DNA from: JAEUIE01 sp046350055
GTDB lineage: Bacteria; Planctomycetota; Planctomycetia; Gemmatales; HRBIN36
NCBI GenBank assembly: GCA_046350055.1
Contig: JAXMBC010000001.1
Location: forward strand, 2,790,001 to 2,854,000
Direction: 5' to 3'
Length of the DNA: 64,000 nt
Shown here: positions 35,840 to 45,327 of the stretch, in pieces
Position numbering within the stretch: the first letter of the stretch is position 1
Layout: each line of letters begins with the position of its first letter
Made by a program: the position numbers and the translations under genes
Notes under the pieces: generated by a model
The model's database searches: none
The model's input: the letters and a program-made list of their open reading frames with translations, nothing else
Told to the model about the DNA's origin: nothing

Positions 35840-35885
35840 GTGGAAAAGTGTAGTGCTGCTCTGCACAAGCTCAATGCCTTGGTCA

Positions 35886-36272
35886 TTACCATAATCTGAC
35901 AACACCGTATTGGTCGAAAAGCTGATCAGCAGAAATAATCGGTATTTGCTCCTCAATCGCTTGTGCGATAAGTAGTCGATCAAATGGATCACGATGGTGA
36001 TGAGGAAGCAAAAGGAGACGATTGGTGTGAGCAACTTCTATGGGTAACACATGAAAGTCATTGCCCACAATTCCTTGCTTCATGAACTCGTCATATTCAG
36101 CAAAAAGTTCCAACTTCTTCAAACTAACCTTGATGGCAATTTCCCAATAAGTCGCAGGGCTGACCAACACTTCATTCGATGCATCCTCGAGTAGCGTTTT
36201 AGCCATGCCTGACAGTTGTTTGTCGTTGAGTGTGAACCATAAGAACGCATGTGTATCGAGAAGCAGTCTCAT
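35886..36272 (-). CDS. VapC-family PIN toxin of a type II toxin-antitoxin pair
   Basis: The 128-residue protein starts MRLLLDTHAFLWF, with the first PIN aspartate at D6. It has E44 in SPATYWEIAIK and the HRDPFDRLLIAQA and ISADQLF acidic blocks. These residues bind Mg2+ for RNA cleavage. The start overlaps the antitoxin stop by one base (TAATG), typical of coupled TA pairs. Type II PIN toxins usually cleave tRNA or rRNA. Confidence 0.9.
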   Translation of the reverse strand: MRLLLDTHAFLWFTLNDKQLSGMAKTLLEDASNEVLVSPATYWEIAIKVSLKKLELFAEYDEFMKQGIVGNDFHVLPIEVAHTNRLLLLPHHHRDPFDRLLIAQAIEEQIPIISADQLFDQYGVVRLW

Positions 36273-36496
36273 TACATGTATTCCTTGAAATCTGCAAGAT
36301 GATCTTCGTCGTCTTCTACTATTCGCATCATGCCTTGACAATTCCCGGCCCGACGTATCGTCATCGGTGATCGTGGCTCGGCACGAAGTCGTGCAATCAC
36401 CTGTGAGTTTTGCGTAATAACAAGTTCTTCACCTGGGCTGAGTTGCTCAATGATCTTGGGCAACTCCTGATGCGCCTGTTCCAAAGTAATGGACAT
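36272..36496 (-). CDS. Phd/YefM-like antitoxin
   Basis: The 74-residue protein MSITLEQAHQELPKII..EELVITQNSQVIARL has the Phd/YefM fold pattern, a small beta-alpha DNA-binding N-terminus, followed by a toxin-binding tail (DDEDHLADFKEYM). It is the upstream partner of the PIN toxin and shares one base with it. It probably represses the pair. Confidence 0.87.
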   Translation of the reverse strand: MSITLEQAHQELPKIIEQLSPGEELVITQNSQVIARLRAEPRSPMTIRRAGNCQGMMRIVEDDEDHLADFKEYM

Positions 36497-36547
36497 GCTT
36501 CACCTCCTGAACCAATCATATACCGCCATGAACCAACTTGAACATCC

Positions 36548-38605
36548 CTACTTTGTCGGCCCGTTGCCTATTCCCTTACTGATCCAGTTGAACACTTCCT
36601 TGTGCCACAGCAACGAGTTCTGGGGCTTCAGCACCCAGTGGTTCTCGTCGGGGAAGTAGAGGAACCGCGTGGGCACGCCTTTCTGCCGCAGCGTGTTGTA
36701 GTACTCCATGCCCTGCGTCACTGGCACACGGTAGTCCTTCTCGCCATGGATGACGAGCGTCGGCGTCTTGAAGTTAGCTGCGAAGCGCTGGGCGTTCTGG
36801 GCGTCGATCTTGCTCAAGTCGCCCCAGGGTGGTGCTCCCAGGGAGCGTTCCCGACCCCTGACAAGATCGCTCGCCAGCATGCTATGCCAGTTGTAGACCC
36901 CGGCGTGGCAGACCATGGTCTTGAACCGATCAGTATGGCCGTTGAGCCAGGCCATCATGTAGCCGCCATAGCTGGCCCCCGCCGCCGCGACGCGGTCCTT
37001 GTCAATACACGGCTTGGCACAGAGCCAGTCGGTGGCGCGCATGATGTCCTCCATGGGCTTGGTGCCGAGGTCACCGGTGATGCTATCGGTAAACTCCTGG
37101 CCAAAGCCGCTGGAGCCGTGGAAGTTGACGATGGCGACGACCCAGCCCTGGGCGGCCCAGACATGGGGATGCCAGCGGAAGCTGAAGTCGTTGGTCATGG
37201 CATTGTGGGGCCCGCCGTGGACCATCTGCACCAGCGGCCACTTCTTCGTCTCGTCGAAGTCGGGCGGGTAGACGATGAACATCTGGATGTCGCGGTCACC
37301 GGCTCCCTTGTAGGTGACGTTCTCGACCTTACCGAGCTTCCACTGTTTGACGAGGTCGTCGTTGAAGTGCTCGAGGCGGATGGGCTGACTGCCAGGCCTG
37401 TGGGCGACGATTGCGGGCGGCTGGTTGAAGGAGGAGGTCTGGTAGACGCCAACGCGGTTAGTCTTCCCATTGGCAAAGCTGATCCCTCGCTCGCTGACCG
37501 GTTCCTTGGGTCGGGTGATCTTTCCATCCAGCGTGGCGAAGGCGATGTTGGTGATACCGGAGTCTTCGACTTCGATGGCGATGCGTTTGGAATCGGGCAG
37601 CCAGACGGGGTTACCACAGGAGCGGTCCAGATTGGCGGAGAGATCCTTATTAGAGCCGCTGGCAACGTCACGCAGCATCAGCCGATACTTGTCGGCATAG
37701 AAGAACTTCGTCGTCTGCCGAAGGAACGCCATGTGCTTGCCATCGGGGCTGTAGACCGGGTTCGTGTCATTGGCAGCATTGTCCGTCGTGATGTTCACCG
37801 CGTCGGCATCGGGCTTGGTCAAATCGAGCGTGTAGATGTCGTGGTTGGCATCCAGCCCCAGCACCTTCACGTTCTCACTGACGAACGCCAGGGTCTTGCC
37901 ATCGGGCGAAACATCGTAGTCCTTCTCGCTGGCTTCGTAAGGAGGCAGATGCCGTTTGGTGTGAGCGAGCAGGTTGCGATGGGCTCCGCTGGCGACATCG
38001 ACCGACCAAACCACTGGGCGTTTGCCATCGGCAATCCAGCGATCCCAGTAACGGAAAGTGCCTTCTTCGATGATGTAAGCCTGTACCTTGTTTTCGCGCA
38101 GCTCGCGGGCCTTCTTCTGGTAAGCCTCGTCGGTGGGGGTGTCGCTCCAGGTCCAGGCGGTGCAGTAGATCGTCTTGCTGTCCGCTCCCCACTTCAGGCC
38201 GAAGGGGGGCATCGGCATCTTGCTCACCCGGCGGGCTTCGCCACCTTCGGGGGCAATGACGTAGATCTGCGTGCCTTCATCGCCCGCCCGCTGGCTGAGG
38301 AAGGCGATGTGTTTTCCATCGGGTGACCACTTGGGGCCGCTGTTGCGTCCACCGCTGCGGGTGAGCTGCTTCTGCGTCTTGCCATCGGTGCTAAGCAGCC
38401 AGAGTTCCGAGGTGCTGCTGTCCTTGGTGATGTCGAAGGTGGTGACATCGACCACAGCCCACTGGCCATCGGGCGACGTGGAGGGCACCCCAACACGCTT
38501 GACCTTCCAGAGGTCTTCGGCGGTGATGACACGCTTGGTGTCTTGTGCATGAACAACAGAGAATGCGAGTAGGAACGACAATGCTGCCCAGGTTGTCCGA
38601 TTCAT
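36548..38605 (-). CDS. Secreted S9 family peptidase (prolyl oligopeptidase-like)
   Basis: From ATG 38605 the 685-residue protein has a signal peptide (MNRTTWAALSFLLAFSVVHA), an N-terminal beta-propeller with WD40-like/TolB-like blades (SPDGQWAVVDV, SPDGKHIAFLSQ, SPDGKTLAFVSE), and a C-terminal alpha/beta hydrolase. The nucleophile lies in AAGASYGGYMMAW and the His in PDENHWVLKPQN, as in acylaminoacyl peptidases. It cleaves short peptides outside the cytoplasm. GGAGAG lies a few bases before the start. It sits between two toxin-antitoxin pairs. Confidence 0.92.
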   Translation of the reverse strand: MNRTTWAALSFLLAFSVVHAQDTKRVITAEDLWKVKRVGVPSTSPDGQWAVVDVTTFDITKDSSTSELWLLSTDGKTQKQLTRSGGRNSGPKWSPDGKHIAFLSQRAGDEGTQIYVIAPEGGEARRVSKMPMPPFGLKWGADSKTIYCTAWTWSDTPTDEAYQKKARELRENKVQAYIIEEGTFRYWDRWIADGKRPVVWSVDVASGAHRNLLAHTKRHLPPYEASEKDYDVSPDGKTLAFVSENVKVLGLDANHDIYTLDLTKPDADAVNITTDNAANDTNPVYSPDGKHMAFLRQTTKFFYADKYRLMLRDVASGSNKDLSANLDRSCGNPVWLPDSKRIAIEVEDSGITNIAFATLDGKITRPKEPVSERGISFANGKTNRVGVYQTSSFNQPPAIVAHRPGSQPIRLEHFNDDLVKQWKLGKVENVTYKGAGDRDIQMFIVYPPDFDETKKWPLVQMVHGGPHNAMTNDFSFRWHPHVWAAQGWVVAIVNFHGSSGFGQEFTDSITGDLGTKPMEDIMRATDWLCAKPCIDKDRVAAAGASYGGYMMAWLNGHTDRFKTMVCHAGVYNWHSMLASDLVRGRERSLGAPPWGDLSKIDAQNAQRFAANFKTPTLVIHGEKDYRVPVTQGMEYYNTLRQKGVPTRFLYFPDENHWVLKPQNSLLWHKEVFNWISKGIGNGPTK

Positions 38606-38734
38606 GTCACTCTCCGATTGAAGTGCAGCCTTATGATAATGGAATCGCCAGCTACAGGCTTGTGAAATGATTCTGAGTTGACACTCAAGCTTACCCACGA
38701 GTAAACTGCTTTAAACGAAATGCGGATAACAACT

Positions 38735-38980
38735 ATGTTGACTGTCAATGTCGACGATGCCAAGACTCAACTGCCCAAGATTCTGAAGCGTGTGGCAAAG
38801 GGCGAAACCGTTGAGTTTACACGTGAGGGTAAGCCATTCGCCAAAATGGTGCCAAGTAAACCTGGCAAAAAGACACTGCCGAAGGTGATCAAACAGATGG
38901 AGGAGTTTCAGCGAAAAGGGCCTACATTAGGGCCTGGATTGACTCTGAAACAGTTGATTGAAGAAGGGCGTCAGCGATGA
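38735..38980 (+). CDS. Phd/YefM-like antitoxin
   Basis: The 81-residue protein MLTVNVDDAKTQLPKILKRV..GETVEFTREGKPFAKMVPSK has the typical antitoxin N-terminal pattern for type II prevent-host-death proteins and a C-terminal tail that binds the toxin. An in-frame ATG at 38720 adds MRITT; 38735 fits the family start. The toxin gene overlaps its end by 4 bases. Confidence 0.85.
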   Translation: MLTVNVDDAKTQLPKILKRVAKGETVEFTREGKPFAKMVPSKPGKKTLPKVIKQMEEFQRKGPTLGPGLTLKQLIEEGRQR

Positions 38981-39438
38981 GGAGAAGGCTCTCGCAATTA
39001 AGCATCTCCTGCGATTTTGTGCTTGATTGCTCCATGACAATAGCCTGGTTCTTTCGAGATGAAAGTACTGCTTACACCGATTCTGTTCTTCGAGGCTTGG
39101 GTCGTGGCAAAGCGCTCGTTCCTGCATTATGGAGCTTTGAAGTTGCCAACACTCTTTTGATCGGTTGGAAGCGGCAACGATGCAGTTGGAAAGAAATGCA
39201 GAAGTGGATCAAACTGATAGGTCAGCTTTCGATTGCGTGTGCTCCCATGGAAAGCCAGAGAATGATTTCAGATTGGCTATCGCTTGCTATGAAGCATCAA
39301 GTTACTGTATATGATGCCAGCTATTTGATGTTGGCTTGGGAAACAGGCCTTCCGATTGCCAGCCTTGATGACAAAGTGAATGATGTGGCGATCAAGCTGG
39401 GAATCGAAAGATACGATCCTGATTCCATACTTACCTGA
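38977..39438 (+). CDS. PIN-domain toxin (VapC-like)
   Basis: The 153-residue protein has a PIN core: D17 in FVLDCSMTIAWFF, ALWSFEVANTLL with the second acidic residue, and VYDASYLMLAWETGLPIASLDDKVND at the end. It overlaps the antitoxin stop by 4 bases (ATGA). The first ~12 residues are unusual for the fold and may not all be translated. It is likely an Mg2+-dependent RNase whose target is unknown. Confidence 0.87.
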   Translation: MRRRLSQLSISCDFVLDCSMTIAWFFRDESTAYTDSVLRGLGRGKALVPALWSFEVANTLLIGWKRQRCSWKEMQKWIKLIGQLSIACAPMESQRMISDWLSLAMKHQVTVYDASYLMLAWETGLPIASLDDKVNDVAIKLGIERYDPDSILT

Positions 39439-39447
39439 TCATTCATC

Positions 39448-40239
39448 ATGCGAACTAACAATATCAAGCACCGCCTTCGTACCGGTCAGCCTACCATTGG
39501 CACCTGGATCTCCCTCGGCAATGTCCTGGCCACCCGCTACCTTGCCAGGGCCGGGTTTGATTGGCTGACAGTCGATATGGAACATGGGGCCATCGATTGG
39601 GAACTCGCCGCCAACCTCTTCGGTACCATTGCCGATGCAGGTGGCATCCCACTGGTACGAGTTCCCTGTGGCAGTCACGATCACATCAAGCGAGCTCTGG
39701 ACGCCGGGGCATACGGTATTGTTGTGCCGATGGTGATGTCGCGAGCAGAAGCGGAAGCAGCAGTGCGGGCGGCCAAGTATCCACCCGCAGGCAACCGCAG
39801 CGTGGGTGGCGGCGGTTTCGCCCTCAACTTCGCCACTACCAACCAGGAATACTACGAGAAGGCCAACGATGAGATTCTTGTCGTGCTCCAGTGCGAGCAC
39901 ATCGATGCTGTGAATCAGTTTGAAGAGATCTTTTCCGTCCCAGGCTGTGATGCTGTATTTGTCGGCCCCAATGATCTCGCTCGCAGCCAGTATTCCGCCA
40001 GCGGTCAGGCTCCGTCCGCAGAGCAGCAGGAGATTACTATCCAGCGAATTCTCGCCGCAGGCCGACGCATACAGGTGCCAGTTGGCATCCACACTTTTAC
40101 TCCTGAGGATGCCAAGCGACGCTCGGACGAGGGCTGGCAGTTCGTCGCCATCAATAGTGAGCTACGCTTCATGCTCGATGGGGCAGCCGCGGCTCTCAAG
40201 CCGTTTCAGAAGCAGCAGGCTTCGGGCAAAGTCTATTAG
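39448..40239 (+). CDS. HpcH/HpaI-type aldolase
   Basis: The 263-residue protein matches the 2,4-dihydroxyhept-2-ene-1,7-dioate/2-dehydro-3-deoxyglucarate aldolase family: GTWISLGNVLATRYLARAGFDWLTVDMEHG, AGGIPLVRVP, DAGAYGIVVPMV, and VFVGPNDLARS. These enzymes do reversible aldol cleavage of 2-keto-3-deoxy acids with a divalent metal. It starts 9 bases after the PIN toxin gene. Substrate unknown. Confidence 0.9.
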   Translation: MRTNNIKHRLRTGQPTIGTWISLGNVLATRYLARAGFDWLTVDMEHGAIDWELAANLFGTIADAGGIPLVRVPCGSHDHIKRALDAGAYGIVVPMVMSRAEAEAAVRAAKYPPAGNRSVGGGGFALNFATTNQEYYEKANDEILVVLQCEHIDAVNQFEEIFSVPGCDAVFVGPNDLARSQYSASGQAPSAEQQEITIQRILAAGRRIQVPVGIHTFTPEDAKRRSDEGWQFVAINSELRFMLDGAAAALKPFQKQQASGKVY

Positions 40240-40387
40240 TACCCCCCCCTCACCGATACTACCGCTACAGGTGGAACTCGCTCCGCACGACATCACAAGT
40301 TGCATTGATTCGCACTTCAGTCACACCCCCGTTTCGCCGATGTGGACTGATACGGCTGCCTATCGATCTACTTCGTGATTGTCCTCC

Positions 40388-41623
40388 ATGGCCCAGTTTC
40401 CCACCGATCCCTCGACGCCGACGTTGCCGGAGACGCTGCCGTTGTCTCCGCGGTTGCGACTGTTGTCCCCGACGACCTATGCTGCGCTGAGTGAGAGTGA
40501 TGCGGATGATATCACGTTGCAGATGAGCCGGCGTGAACAATTGCTTCGAGCCAAACAACTGCTGTTGCAACTGAAGAACCTGGGACAAACTCCTGACACA
40601 CCCGGCCTGCAACAGAACCTCGCCTTGTTGCGGTTGACCATCCGAACGCTGGAACTGGGCGACTTGAATCCTGCCCAACTGGGCGATGTACGGCTGGTGC
40701 TTGACGAAGTGACTCGCCATCTTAATCAGCGCAGTGCGGAGAGGCGGACCCAACATCAACGAGATCAGCAGCGTAGCCAGCTCAGCGAGTGGTTCGAAGA
40801 GGCCATCACGAAAGACAGCTGGCCGCTGGAAGTGGTCCGTGAACTCGCCCAACATCTGCACCGCGAATATCTGTATCTTGCACCACCCATCTGGTGGCAT
40901 CAGGCCTCGCCCGCAGACCCATACTTGTGGGCTGCTTCGCATGGGTTGAATACAGCCCAGGTGCTGCAACGGATGTTGCATCCACTCAAATTCACGTCGC
41001 GTCACATCCTGAATGCCATCCTTGCTGGTCTGCTTCATGATTTGGGCATGGCCAGACTGCCAGTCCGAGTTCTCTCGGCCCAGGAAAGCACGAATTCAAC
41101 TGTTCGGCAACAATGGCGCAGTCATGCCACCTGGCTGGCAGAGCGTCTAAGATCGTATCTGAAACCAGAAGAGTTTGATGTTGCCCAGGCCATTGCCCAG
41201 CATCATGAACGGCTTGATGGCACAGGCTATCCTCAACAACTCAAGGCCAAGGACTTGATGGAATTAGGCAGGCAACTGGCTGTGGCAGATGCGTATGCCG
41301 CCCTGTGTCAAGCTCGGCCTCATCGTGCTGCTTACGATACTCGTCAGGCAACCCTGCTGGTACTGCGTGAAGCTCAGGTGGGTCGGCTGGACGATAGTGC
41401 ATCACTGTTACTATTGCCCTGGTCGAGTGCACCTGCAGGTAGCCAGGTGGAATTGAATGATGGATCATCCGCCAAGGTGCTGGCCTGGCCTTCACCAGTT
41501 ACCAGCATGCCACTGTGGCAGCCGGTACTGGGGCTGGGAGCTGATACGCAGCGCACCATAGATTTGAGTATGACACGGGACCGTCACCTGGTTCGCCAGC
41601 AGAACACACAGCAAGCCGGCTAG
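40388..41623 (+). CDS. HD-GYP-like phosphohydrolase domain protein
   Basis: The 411-residue protein has a 150-residue helical N-terminus (possibly regulatory) and a C-terminal HD-GYP-like core: NAILAGLLHDLGMARLP, AIAQHHERLDGTGYPQQLKAKDL, and RQLAVADAYAALCQARPHRAAY. In this family the HHExxDGxGYP segment is the GYP signature for cyclic di-GMP phosphodiesterases. No receiver domain is seen. It probably lowers c-di-GMP, but substrate specificity cannot be judged. ATG 40388 is taken; a TTG at 40379 would add three residues. Confidence 0.82.
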   Translation: MAQFPTDPSTPTLPETLPLSPRLRLLSPTTYAALSESDADDITLQMSRREQLLRAKQLLLQLKNLGQTPDTPGLQQNLALLRLTIRTLELGDLNPAQLGDVRLVLDEVTRHLNQRSAERRTQHQRDQQRSQLSEWFEEAITKDSWPLEVVRELAQHLHREYLYLAPPIWWHQASPADPYLWAASHGLNTAQVLQRMLHPLKFTSRHILNAILAGLLHDLGMARLPVRVLSAQESTNSTVRQQWRSHATWLAERLRSYLKPEEFDVAQAIAQHHERLDGTGYPQQLKAKDLMELGRQLAVADAYAALCQARPHRAAYDTRQATLLVLREAQVGRLDDSASLLLLPWSSAPAGSQVELNDGSSAKVLAWPSPVTSMPLWQPVLGLGADTQRTIDLSMTRDRHLVRQQNTQQAG

Positions 41624-41647
41624 TAGCATTTTACCACGAGCGACTCC

Positions 41648-42340
41648 ATGCATTCGTATTGGCAGACTACCAAACATCCCTGGCCCTGCCTGATGATCGT
41701 GCTGCCGCTGCTGGGCTTCTATGAATGGTGCATGCATTATGAAGCCAACTGTGGCGTGCAGCCATTGCGTGCCGGGCTCGATGCGTGGTTAGGGGATGCA
41801 TTGCTGCTCATCAACTGGCAGTTCCCGTACCTGCCGAGCATGATGGTGGGCTTCGTCTGCATCAGCTGGGCCGTGCTTCGCTGGGATCGTTTGCCCCCCG
41901 AATCGCTGACTACCATTCTGGGAATCATTCTGGAAAGCTTGTTGTATGCTCTGGCCCTGTGGGCGCTTGCGGTGCTGGTAGCCACCCATCTGCAACAAAT
42001 GGGTATTGCCACCCGTTCAATGAAGGCGGTGGCATTCGTAGGGAGTGGCATTTTTGAAGAAGTGCTGTTCAGGTTGTTGGGATTTGGATTGCTGTTCTGG
42101 CTGTTCAAAAATGTGGCGCAGGATCGCACAGCCTTGGTAGTTGCCATGTTGCTTTCCTCTGTAGGGTTTGCGCTGGCGCACTATATCGGGCCGCAGGGGG
42201 AAGGCTGGGATTGGAAAACCGCAGCTTTTCGCAGCCTGGCTGGGCTCTCCTTTGCCTGTCTTTTTCATTTTCGGGGGCTGGGCATCGCAGTTGGCACGCA
42301 TGCTGCTTATAACCTGTTGGTAGGTCTGGTTCGTTACTAG
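41648..42340 (+). CDS. CPBP/CAAX-type intramembrane protease
   Basis: The 230-residue protein has several membrane helices and the CPBP signature: EEVLFRLLGFGLLFW (E-E-x3-R), ALAHYIG and GIAVGTHAAYN. These glutamate-based intramembrane proteases process membrane or prenylated proteins. It is about 25 bases downstream of the HD-GYP gene. Target unknown. Confidence 0.86.
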   Translation: MHSYWQTTKHPWPCLMIVLPLLGFYEWCMHYEANCGVQPLRAGLDAWLGDALLLINWQFPYLPSMMVGFVCISWAVLRWDRLPPESLTTILGIILESLLYALALWALAVLVATHLQQMGIATRSMKAVAFVGSGIFEEVLFRLLGFGLLFWLFKNVAQDRTALVVAMLLSSVGFALAHYIGPQGEGWDWKTAAFRSLAGLSFACLFHFRGLGIAVGTHAAYNLLVGLVRY

Positions 42341-42496
42341 CGCCTTGCTGTGAGCTGCTCAGAAATAGTGCTCTTGAGGCATGGAATGAACTTGAGAGCT
42401 ACCTGCCATCGGGTATGATGCATTAATGAGAGATCATCCTTATTGGGCATCCTCCAGGGTTGTACCGATATTGCTATTTCACTACAGGAGAGTTGC

Positions 42497-43603
42497 ATGA
42501 GAAGTCCGTCTAACCCCAGACGATCAGCATTCACGCTCATTGAATTGCTGGTGGTGATTGCGATCATCGGTTTGCTGATGGCGTTGCTGTTGCCTGCTGT
42601 CCAGCGGGTGCGTGAAGCTGCCAATGCCATGGTTTGTGCCAGCAACCTGCGACAACTCGCCATTGCAGCACATAACTTCCATAGTGATTTCAAGAAGCTG
42701 CCTGCAGGCGCCTACAACAGCTATGCCAACGCAACCGGACTGAATTTGAACGAAGGCCCTTACGTGGGTGTGATTACGGCTCTGTTGCCTTACATCGAAT
42801 TGGACAACGTCCGGAGGGGATTGCGCGCTCCGGTAATGATCCCCCCGCAGAACTACCCGGCAGGCACTGAATTGCCGATTAACGTACTCACCGACACCGG
42901 CAGGCCCTGGTGGCAAAACCCCCAAAATCTGGCTGCTGACCTGGCTCAACTGAGACTCGGTGTCCTCAAATGTCCTTCAGACAATATCGACGAGAACATC
43001 ACCAACATTCTGCTCGCAACCATTGCTGCCGATTCAGGTGGAAATCCCAATGCATTCACACTGCTTGTCTACACTGATCCTGCTGCTGCACCCTTTGGAC
43101 GCAGCAATTACTTCGGTGTGGCAGGCATGACCTTCAACAACAGCCCTGCCTATCGCACCTTTGATGGTATCATGCAGAACCGTACTCAGATCACCCTGGG
43201 CCAGATCACGGCTAAGGATGGTACCAGCAACACGCTCTTGTTCGGTGAATCCGTTGGTAATTACGATGCCAATAACCAGCGTGATGCTGCTTACTGCTGG
43301 CTGGGCGCTGGTCACCTGGCAACCTGGCGTGGCCTGGCTTCTCGTGGTCGTCCCTATATTCAGGGCGGTTACGGGTACGACCGTTTTGGCAGCGTGCATG
43401 CCGCTGGTGCACAGTTTGCCATGGGCGATGCTTCCATTCGCAGTCTTCGCCCCGATGCCACCACGAATGGCGCCGATATGGGTGCTGGCGATCCAACCGT
43501 TGCCTTTGGCCCTGGGAATGGCACCCTTGAATGGCGAACGCTGCAGCAGTTAGCTGGCTGGAAGGATGGCACTCGTCCTGACGTTAGCCAGATTTCTGAC
43601 TAG
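42497..43603 (+). CDS. DUF1559 prepilin-like protein
   Basis: From ATG 42497 (AGGAG 7 bases upstream) the 368-residue protein has a type IV prepilin-like N-terminus AFTLIELLVVIAIIGLLMALLLPAVQ, with the cleavage site before F-T-L-I-E, then the LRQLAIAAHNFH segment and the DUF1559 beta domain. The C-terminal FGSVHAAGAQFAMGDASIRSL motif (H-x-G-G-x-x-F-like) is typical. Planctomycetes carry many of these; they are probably assembled or secreted by a type II/IV-like system. A terminator follows, before a small lipoprotein gene. Confidence 0.92.
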   Translation: MRSPSNPRRSAFTLIELLVVIAIIGLLMALLLPAVQRVREAANAMVCASNLRQLAIAAHNFHSDFKKLPAGAYNSYANATGLNLNEGPYVGVITALLPYIELDNVRRGLRAPVMIPPQNYPAGTELPINVLTDTGRPWWQNPQNLAADLAQLRLGVLKCPSDNIDENITNILLATIAADSGGNPNAFTLLVYTDPAAAPFGRSNYFGVAGMTFNNSPAYRTFDGIMQNRTQITLGQITAKDGTSNTLLFGESVGNYDANNQRDAAYCWLGAGHLATWRGLASRGRPYIQGGYGYDRFGSVHAAGAQFAMGDASIRSLRPDATTNGADMGAGDPTVAFGPGNGTLEWRTLQQLAGWKDGTRPDVSQISD

Positions 43604-43633
43604 TACCTTGTGATTCAAAGCAGTCAATCTAAA

Positions 43634-43665
43634 ATGGGAGTGGTGACACTCCCATGTTCTTTTTC
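43634..43665 (+). terminator. Rho-independent terminator
   Basis: A perfect 9-base stem ATGGGAGTG/CACTCCCAT with a GTGA loop is followed by GTTCTTTTTC. It lies 30 bases after the DUF1559 stop. The stem contains the ATG at 43654, so that ATG is not a likely start for the next gene. Confidence 0.85.
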
Positions 43666-43677
43666 AGGATTCCTCCG

Positions 43678-43878
43678 ATGGCTCGATGGATGACGTTGAC
43701 GTGCATCTTGGTGACGCTAATGGGCTGCGGCCAGGATAAAAGTGTCAAGAAGGGCACGAGCGAAGGAATCAAGATTGAAGCTCCCACAGTAGTCTCCAAA
43801 GGTGGTTCCGTGCCTGAGATCAGCAAGTCCAAGACAGGGGTTGCGGGTAAATCAGACGCCGGAAAGTCCGGCAAGTAA
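43678..43878 (+). CDS. Small predicted lipoprotein
   Basis: From ATG 43678 the 66-residue product MARWMTLTCILVTLMGCGQD has a lipobox (LMGC), with Lys-rich disordered residues after it. It probably becomes a lipoprotein tethered to the membrane by the lipobox cysteine. An upstream ATG at 43654 is inside the terminator stem. AGGA lies 8 bases before 43678. It follows the DUF1559 gene, as often seen in planctomycetes; its role is unknown. Confidence 0.65.
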   Translation: MARWMTLTCILVTLMGCGQDKSVKKGTSEGIKIEAPTVVSKGGSVPEISKSKTGVAGKSDAGKSGK

Positions 43879-44016
43879 AAGCCGCTTCAATATAAGTCTC
43901 ACGCAGGCTGCTCTTGGCAGCCTGTTTCTGTTTGATCCCGATAGAACTTCCTTCCGCCAGAGATAAGATATCACTACCTCTCGCCGTCCTTCCTGCTTTT
44001 CGGAGTGGTTTTCCAC

Positions 44017-45327
44017 ATGTCCGCATTCAGCATCAGCAAGATTCATGCTCGTGAAATCCTCGATAGCCGAGGCAATCCTACTCTGGAAGCGGAAGTATTT
44101 CTGGAGAATGGCTCGATGGGCCGTGCTGCGGTACCCAGCGGTGCCAGCACCGGCGAGCACGAAGCTGTCGAACTTCGCGACACCGCAGACAAGAAACGCT
44201 ACCTCGGCAAGGGCGTGCAGACTGCAGTCAAGAACATCAACACCGTCCTCGCCCCGAAGCTCATAGGCATGAATGCCTTCGAACAGACCGCCGTCGATCA
44301 TGCCATGCTCACGCTCGATGGCACGCCGAATAAAGGCAAATATGGTGCAAATGCCATACTGGGTGTTTCGCTTGCCACCGCTCATGCTGCCGCCAATTCG
44401 CTGCGCATTCCGCTGTATCGCTACCTGGGTGGTGCCAATGCCCGGGTGTTGCCCGTGCCCATGATGAATGTGGTCAACGGTGGCAAGCATGCTGACAACA
44501 ATGTCGATCTGCAGGAATTCATGGTGATGCCGCTGGGGGCGAAGAGCTTCAGTGAAGCTCTCCGCTGGGGTACCGAGATTTTCCATCATCTCAAAGCGGT
44601 CCTTAAAGACCGTGGCTATTCCACCTCCGTCGGTGACGAAGGCGGCTTCGCCCCGAACTTGAAGACCAACGAGGAAGCTCTCGAAGTGCTCAGCGTAGCC
44701 ACCGAGAAGGCGGGCTACAAACTGGGCGACCAGATTCAGTTCGCCCTCGACCCCGCTACCACCGAACTCTTCGAGGAAGGCAAGAAGAAGGGAAAGACGG
44801 GTTACTGCTTCTTCAAGAGCGCTCCGGACAAAGTTATCAGCACTGACGAGATGATCGACTTCTGGGTGAAGCTCTGCGACAAGTACCCCATCTGCAGCAT
44901 CGAAGACGGCCTGGCTGAGGATGACTGGGCCGGCTGGCAGAAGCTGACGGCCAAGCTCGGCCACCGCATCCAGCTCGTGGGCGATGATCTCTTCGTCACC
45001 AATCCCAAGCGACTGGCACGCGGCATTGCTGAGAAGAGCGCTAATGCCATCCTCGTGAAGGTGAACCAGATCGGCACGCTGACCGAAACGCTGGAAGCGA
45101 TCGAACTGGCCAAACGGAATCACTTCGGCGTCATCAGCAGCCACCGTAGCGGCGAGACGGAGGATACGACCATTGCTGATCTGGCCGTGGCCACCAACGC
45201 CGGGCAGATCAAGACGGGCGCCCCGAGCCGCACGGATCGTACGGCGAAGTACAACCAATTGCTGCGGATTGAAGATGACCTCGGCACCGCCGCCCGGTTC
45301 GGCGGGGAGTTGTGGGGGAAGAAGTAA
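44017..45327 (+). CDS. eno: Enolase (phosphopyruvate hydratase)
   Basis: The 436-residue protein from ATG 44017 matches bacterial enolase: SKIHAREILDSRGNPTLEAEV, GASTGEHEAVELRD, VPMMNVVNGGKHADNNVDLQEFMVMP, GDEGGFAPNL, SIEDGLAEDDWAGW, and VISSHRSGETEDTTIADLAVA. It converts 2-phosphoglycerate to phosphoenolpyruvate in glycolysis and is cytoplasmic. A GTG at 44005 would add four residues; a GGAG at 44002-44005 fits either start poorly. It has no glycolytic neighbours. Confidence 0.97.
   Translation: MSAFSISKIHAREILDSRGNPTLEAEVFLENGSMGRAAVPSGASTGEHEAVELRDTADKKRYLGKGVQTAVKNINTVLAPKLIGMNAFEQTAVDHAMLTLDGTPNKGKYGANAILGVSLATAHAAANSLRIPLYRYLGGANARVLPVPMMNVVNGGKHADNNVDLQEFMVMPLGAKSFSEALRWGTEIFHHLKAVLKDRGYSTSVGDEGGFAPNLKTNEEALEVLSVATEKAGYKLGDQIQFALDPATTELFEEGKKKGKTGYCFFKSAPDKVISTDEMIDFWVKLCDKYPICSIEDGLAEDDWAGWQKLTAKLGHRIQLVGDDLFVTNPKRLARGIAEKSANAILVKVNQIGTLTETLEAIELAKRNHFGVISSHRSGETEDTTIADLAVATNAGQIKTGAPSRTDRTAKYNQLLRIEDDLGTAARFGGELWGKK

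Noticed and set aside
36602..38326. 574-residue open frame on the plus strand
   Set aside because: It is antisense to the S9 peptidase, whose signal peptide and catalytic blocks are visible.
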